A program made the position numbers and the translations under genes. From contig DHQI01000033.1 in assembly GCA_002408065.1 (NCBI GenBank), forward strand, positions 8,279 to 15,745: 7,467 nucleotides of DNA, in the 5' to 3' direction. Below are positions 6,464 to 7,467 of this stretch, one piece after another; the stretch's first letter is position 1; each line of letters starts with the position of its first letter. The notes beneath the pieces are model-generated. The model was given only the letters and a program-made list of their open reading frames with translations, was not told the origin of the DNA and did no database searches. Source of the stretch: Bacteroidales bacterium UBA5342. Lineage in GTDB: Bacteria > Bacteroidota > Bacteroidia > Bacteroidales > UBA5342.

Positions 6464-7246
6464 TTAAGCATTCCCCCTTAACTTCTCACGTTCAATCATC
6501 TCTCCTGCCAGATTAAGGTAATTAACCGCGCCGGTAGAGGCCGCATCAAAATGCAAAGCCGGCACCCCGTGACTAGGTGCTTCACTCAACTTAACATTAC
6601 GCTGTATAATGGTTTTGAACACCATATCCTGAAAATGCATCTGCACCTCAGCCACCACCTGATTGGCCAGTCGTAAGCGGGAATCGTACATCGTCAGCAA
6701 AAAACCCTCAATGCGCAAGGTCGGATTCAAGCGCCCCTGAATAATTTTAATCGTATTAAGCAGTTTGCCCAGACCTTCAAGCGCAAAATATTCACACTGA
6801 ACAGGTATAATGACCGATGTAGCGGCACTCAAAGCATTAATAGTAATCAAACCCAGAGAGGGCGAACAATCGATAAGTATATAGTCGTAAGAGTCCTGTA
6901 CGCTCGCAAGAGCTTTTTTCAAGCGCTGTTCACGATCTTCTAAGCTAATCATCTCTATTTCGGCACCTACCAAATCGATATGCGATGGCATAAGGTCCAA
7001 GCCTTCGATAGTGGTCTTTTCTATGGCTTCTACGGCAGGAACACTATCTATCAAACATTCATATATACTTTTTTCTACTTTTTCTACATCAAGTCCTAAA
7101 CCCGAAGTAGCATTAGCCTGAGGATCGGCGTCTACCACTAAAACCTTTTTCTCCATAGCTGCCAGACTAGCTGCTATATTAATGGTCGTAGTCGTTTTAC
7201 CAACGCCGCCTTTTTGGTTAGCTACTGCTATTATTTTTGTTTCCAT
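6464..7246 (-). CDS. parA: Chromosome-partitioning ATPase ParA (Soj type)
   Basis: This 260-residue MinD/ParA-family ATPase uses ATP-dependent dimerisation on DNA to drive segregation of ParB-parS complexes. It shows the deviant Walker A motif KGGVGKTT (12-19) near the N-terminus, the A' motif VVDADPQANAT (37-47), Walker B in YILIDCSPSLG (122-132), PVQCEYFALEGL (148-159) and the C-terminal RNVKLSEAPSHG (216-227). There is no N-terminal helix-turn-helix extension, which fits the short chromosomal type rather than the long plasmid type. The ATG at 7246 is well placed: AAGGA lies 6 nt upstream. A possible -7 box, TTCTTTTG (7281-7274), one base off the Bacteroidota consensus, would give a leader of about 20 nt. 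The preceding gene ends 140 nt upstream, so parA is probably the first gene of the par transcript. Confidence 0.97.
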   Translation of the reverse strand: METKIIAVANQKGGVGKTTTTINIAASLAAMEKKVLVVDADPQANATSGLGLDVEKVEKSIYECLIDSVPAVEAIEKTTIEGLDLMPSHIDLVGAEIEMISLEDREQRLKKALASVQDSYDYILIDCSPSLGLITINALSAATSVIIPVQCEYFALEGLGKLLNTIKIIQGRLNPTLRIEGFLLTMYDSRLRLANQVVAEVQMHFQDMVFKTIIQRNVKLSEAPSHGVPALHFDAASTGAVNYLNLAGEMIEREKLRGNA

Positions 7247-7249
7247 AGA

Positions 7250-7257
7250 CCTTCCTT
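7250..7257 (-). promoter_or_regulatory. Shine-Dalgarno-like sequence of parA
   Basis: On the minus strand AAGGAAGG precedes the parA ATG by 3 nt, with the AAGGA core 6 nt away. It is the only strong purine-rich ribosome-binding sequence I see before any gene in this window, and it supports the start at 7246. Confidence 0.5.
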
Positions 7258-7386
7258 ATTTTGACTTAATTTGCAAAAGAAATAAATTTTGAATGGAACT
7301 TCGTATGCTATCCGTTTTAGTTATTAACAATAGCAATAAAACACTGACTAACAAAATATTTCACCTCACCTTACAAGCTCACACCC

Positions 7387-7467
7387 TTACCAACCAAAAG
7401 CCTCGTCGTCCAGCCATTTATCCTGAGCCTTGAGCACTTGCTCCAGTATATCGCGGGCACATCCCTG
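7387..7467 (-). CDS. 3' end of an unidentified gene, cut by the window edge
   Basis: The minus strand is open from the right edge for 26 codons and ends in TAA at 7389-7387, reading QGCARDILEQVLKAQD then KWLDDEAFGW. The amphipathic helix followed by an acidic, aromatic tail looks like a genuine protein C-terminus, and the base composition is less AT-rich than the 140-nt gap after it. I do not recognise the family from so short a piece. It lies upstream of parA in the same direction. Confidence 0.55.
   Translation of the reverse strand, partial: QGCARDILEQVLKAQDKWLDDEAFGW

Noticed and set aside
1..7467. Full parS site, DnaA-box cluster or replication origin near parAB.
   Set aside because: I found no intact TGTTTCACGTGAAACA and no cluster of TTATNCACA boxes; only half-site-like matches are present.

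Overview
The window looks like a chromosomal segment from a member of the Bacteroidota, most likely of the order Bacteroidales or a relative. Three things point there. The gene order parA - parB - DUF5683 - LysM/MltD transglycosylase is characteristic of that phylum. DUF3467 and the short N-terminally anchored protein at 1048-1566 have a typical Bacteroidota look. The one clear promoter box (TACTTTTG at 320-327) fits the phylum-specific -7 consensus TAnnTTTG, and most genes lack a Shine-Dalgarno sequence. Genus or species cannot be read from this sequence.

Layout. Positions 1-331 are AT-rich, full of stop codons and carry no gene, but hold a perfect 11-bp inverted repeat and, at the right end, a promoter box almost touching the first start codon. 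Two plus-strand genes follow: a Yip1-family membrane protein (332-904) with a terminator-like hairpin and T8 run at its end, and a small anchored protein of unknown function (1048-1566). Everything to the right is on the minus strand. Reading in the direction of transcription from the right edge: the last 26 codons of an unidentified gene (7387-7467), parA (6464-7246), parB (5472-6359), a DUF5683 protein (4758-5429), an MltD-like lytic transglycosylase with LysM domains (2901-4538), a DUF3467 protein (2455-2772) and a TrhA/hemolysin III-type PAQR membrane protein (1729-2370). The plus- and minus-strand blocks converge at about 1567-1728.

How the genes fit together. ParA and ParB form the chromosome-partition pair: ParB binds parS sites and ParA moves or releases the complexes by ATP hydrolysis. 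The two genes after them encode envelope proteins, a small exported/membrane DUF5683 protein and a peptidoglycan-cleaving enzyme, so this cluster places chromosome segregation next to cell-wall remodelling. The gaps of 42 to 219 nt leave open whether all six complete minus-strand genes share one transcript.

The coding content is conserved housekeeping, and I see no mobile element, CRISPR array, RNA gene or defence/toxin system. The items worth a second look are mostly non-coding: a near-leaderless promoter arrangement at 320-334, a G9 tract beside an inverted repeat between parA and parB, two near-identical parS-half-like decamers in gaps of the par cluster, a tandem AT-rich repeat upstream of mltD, and paired inverted repeats at 914-1006.
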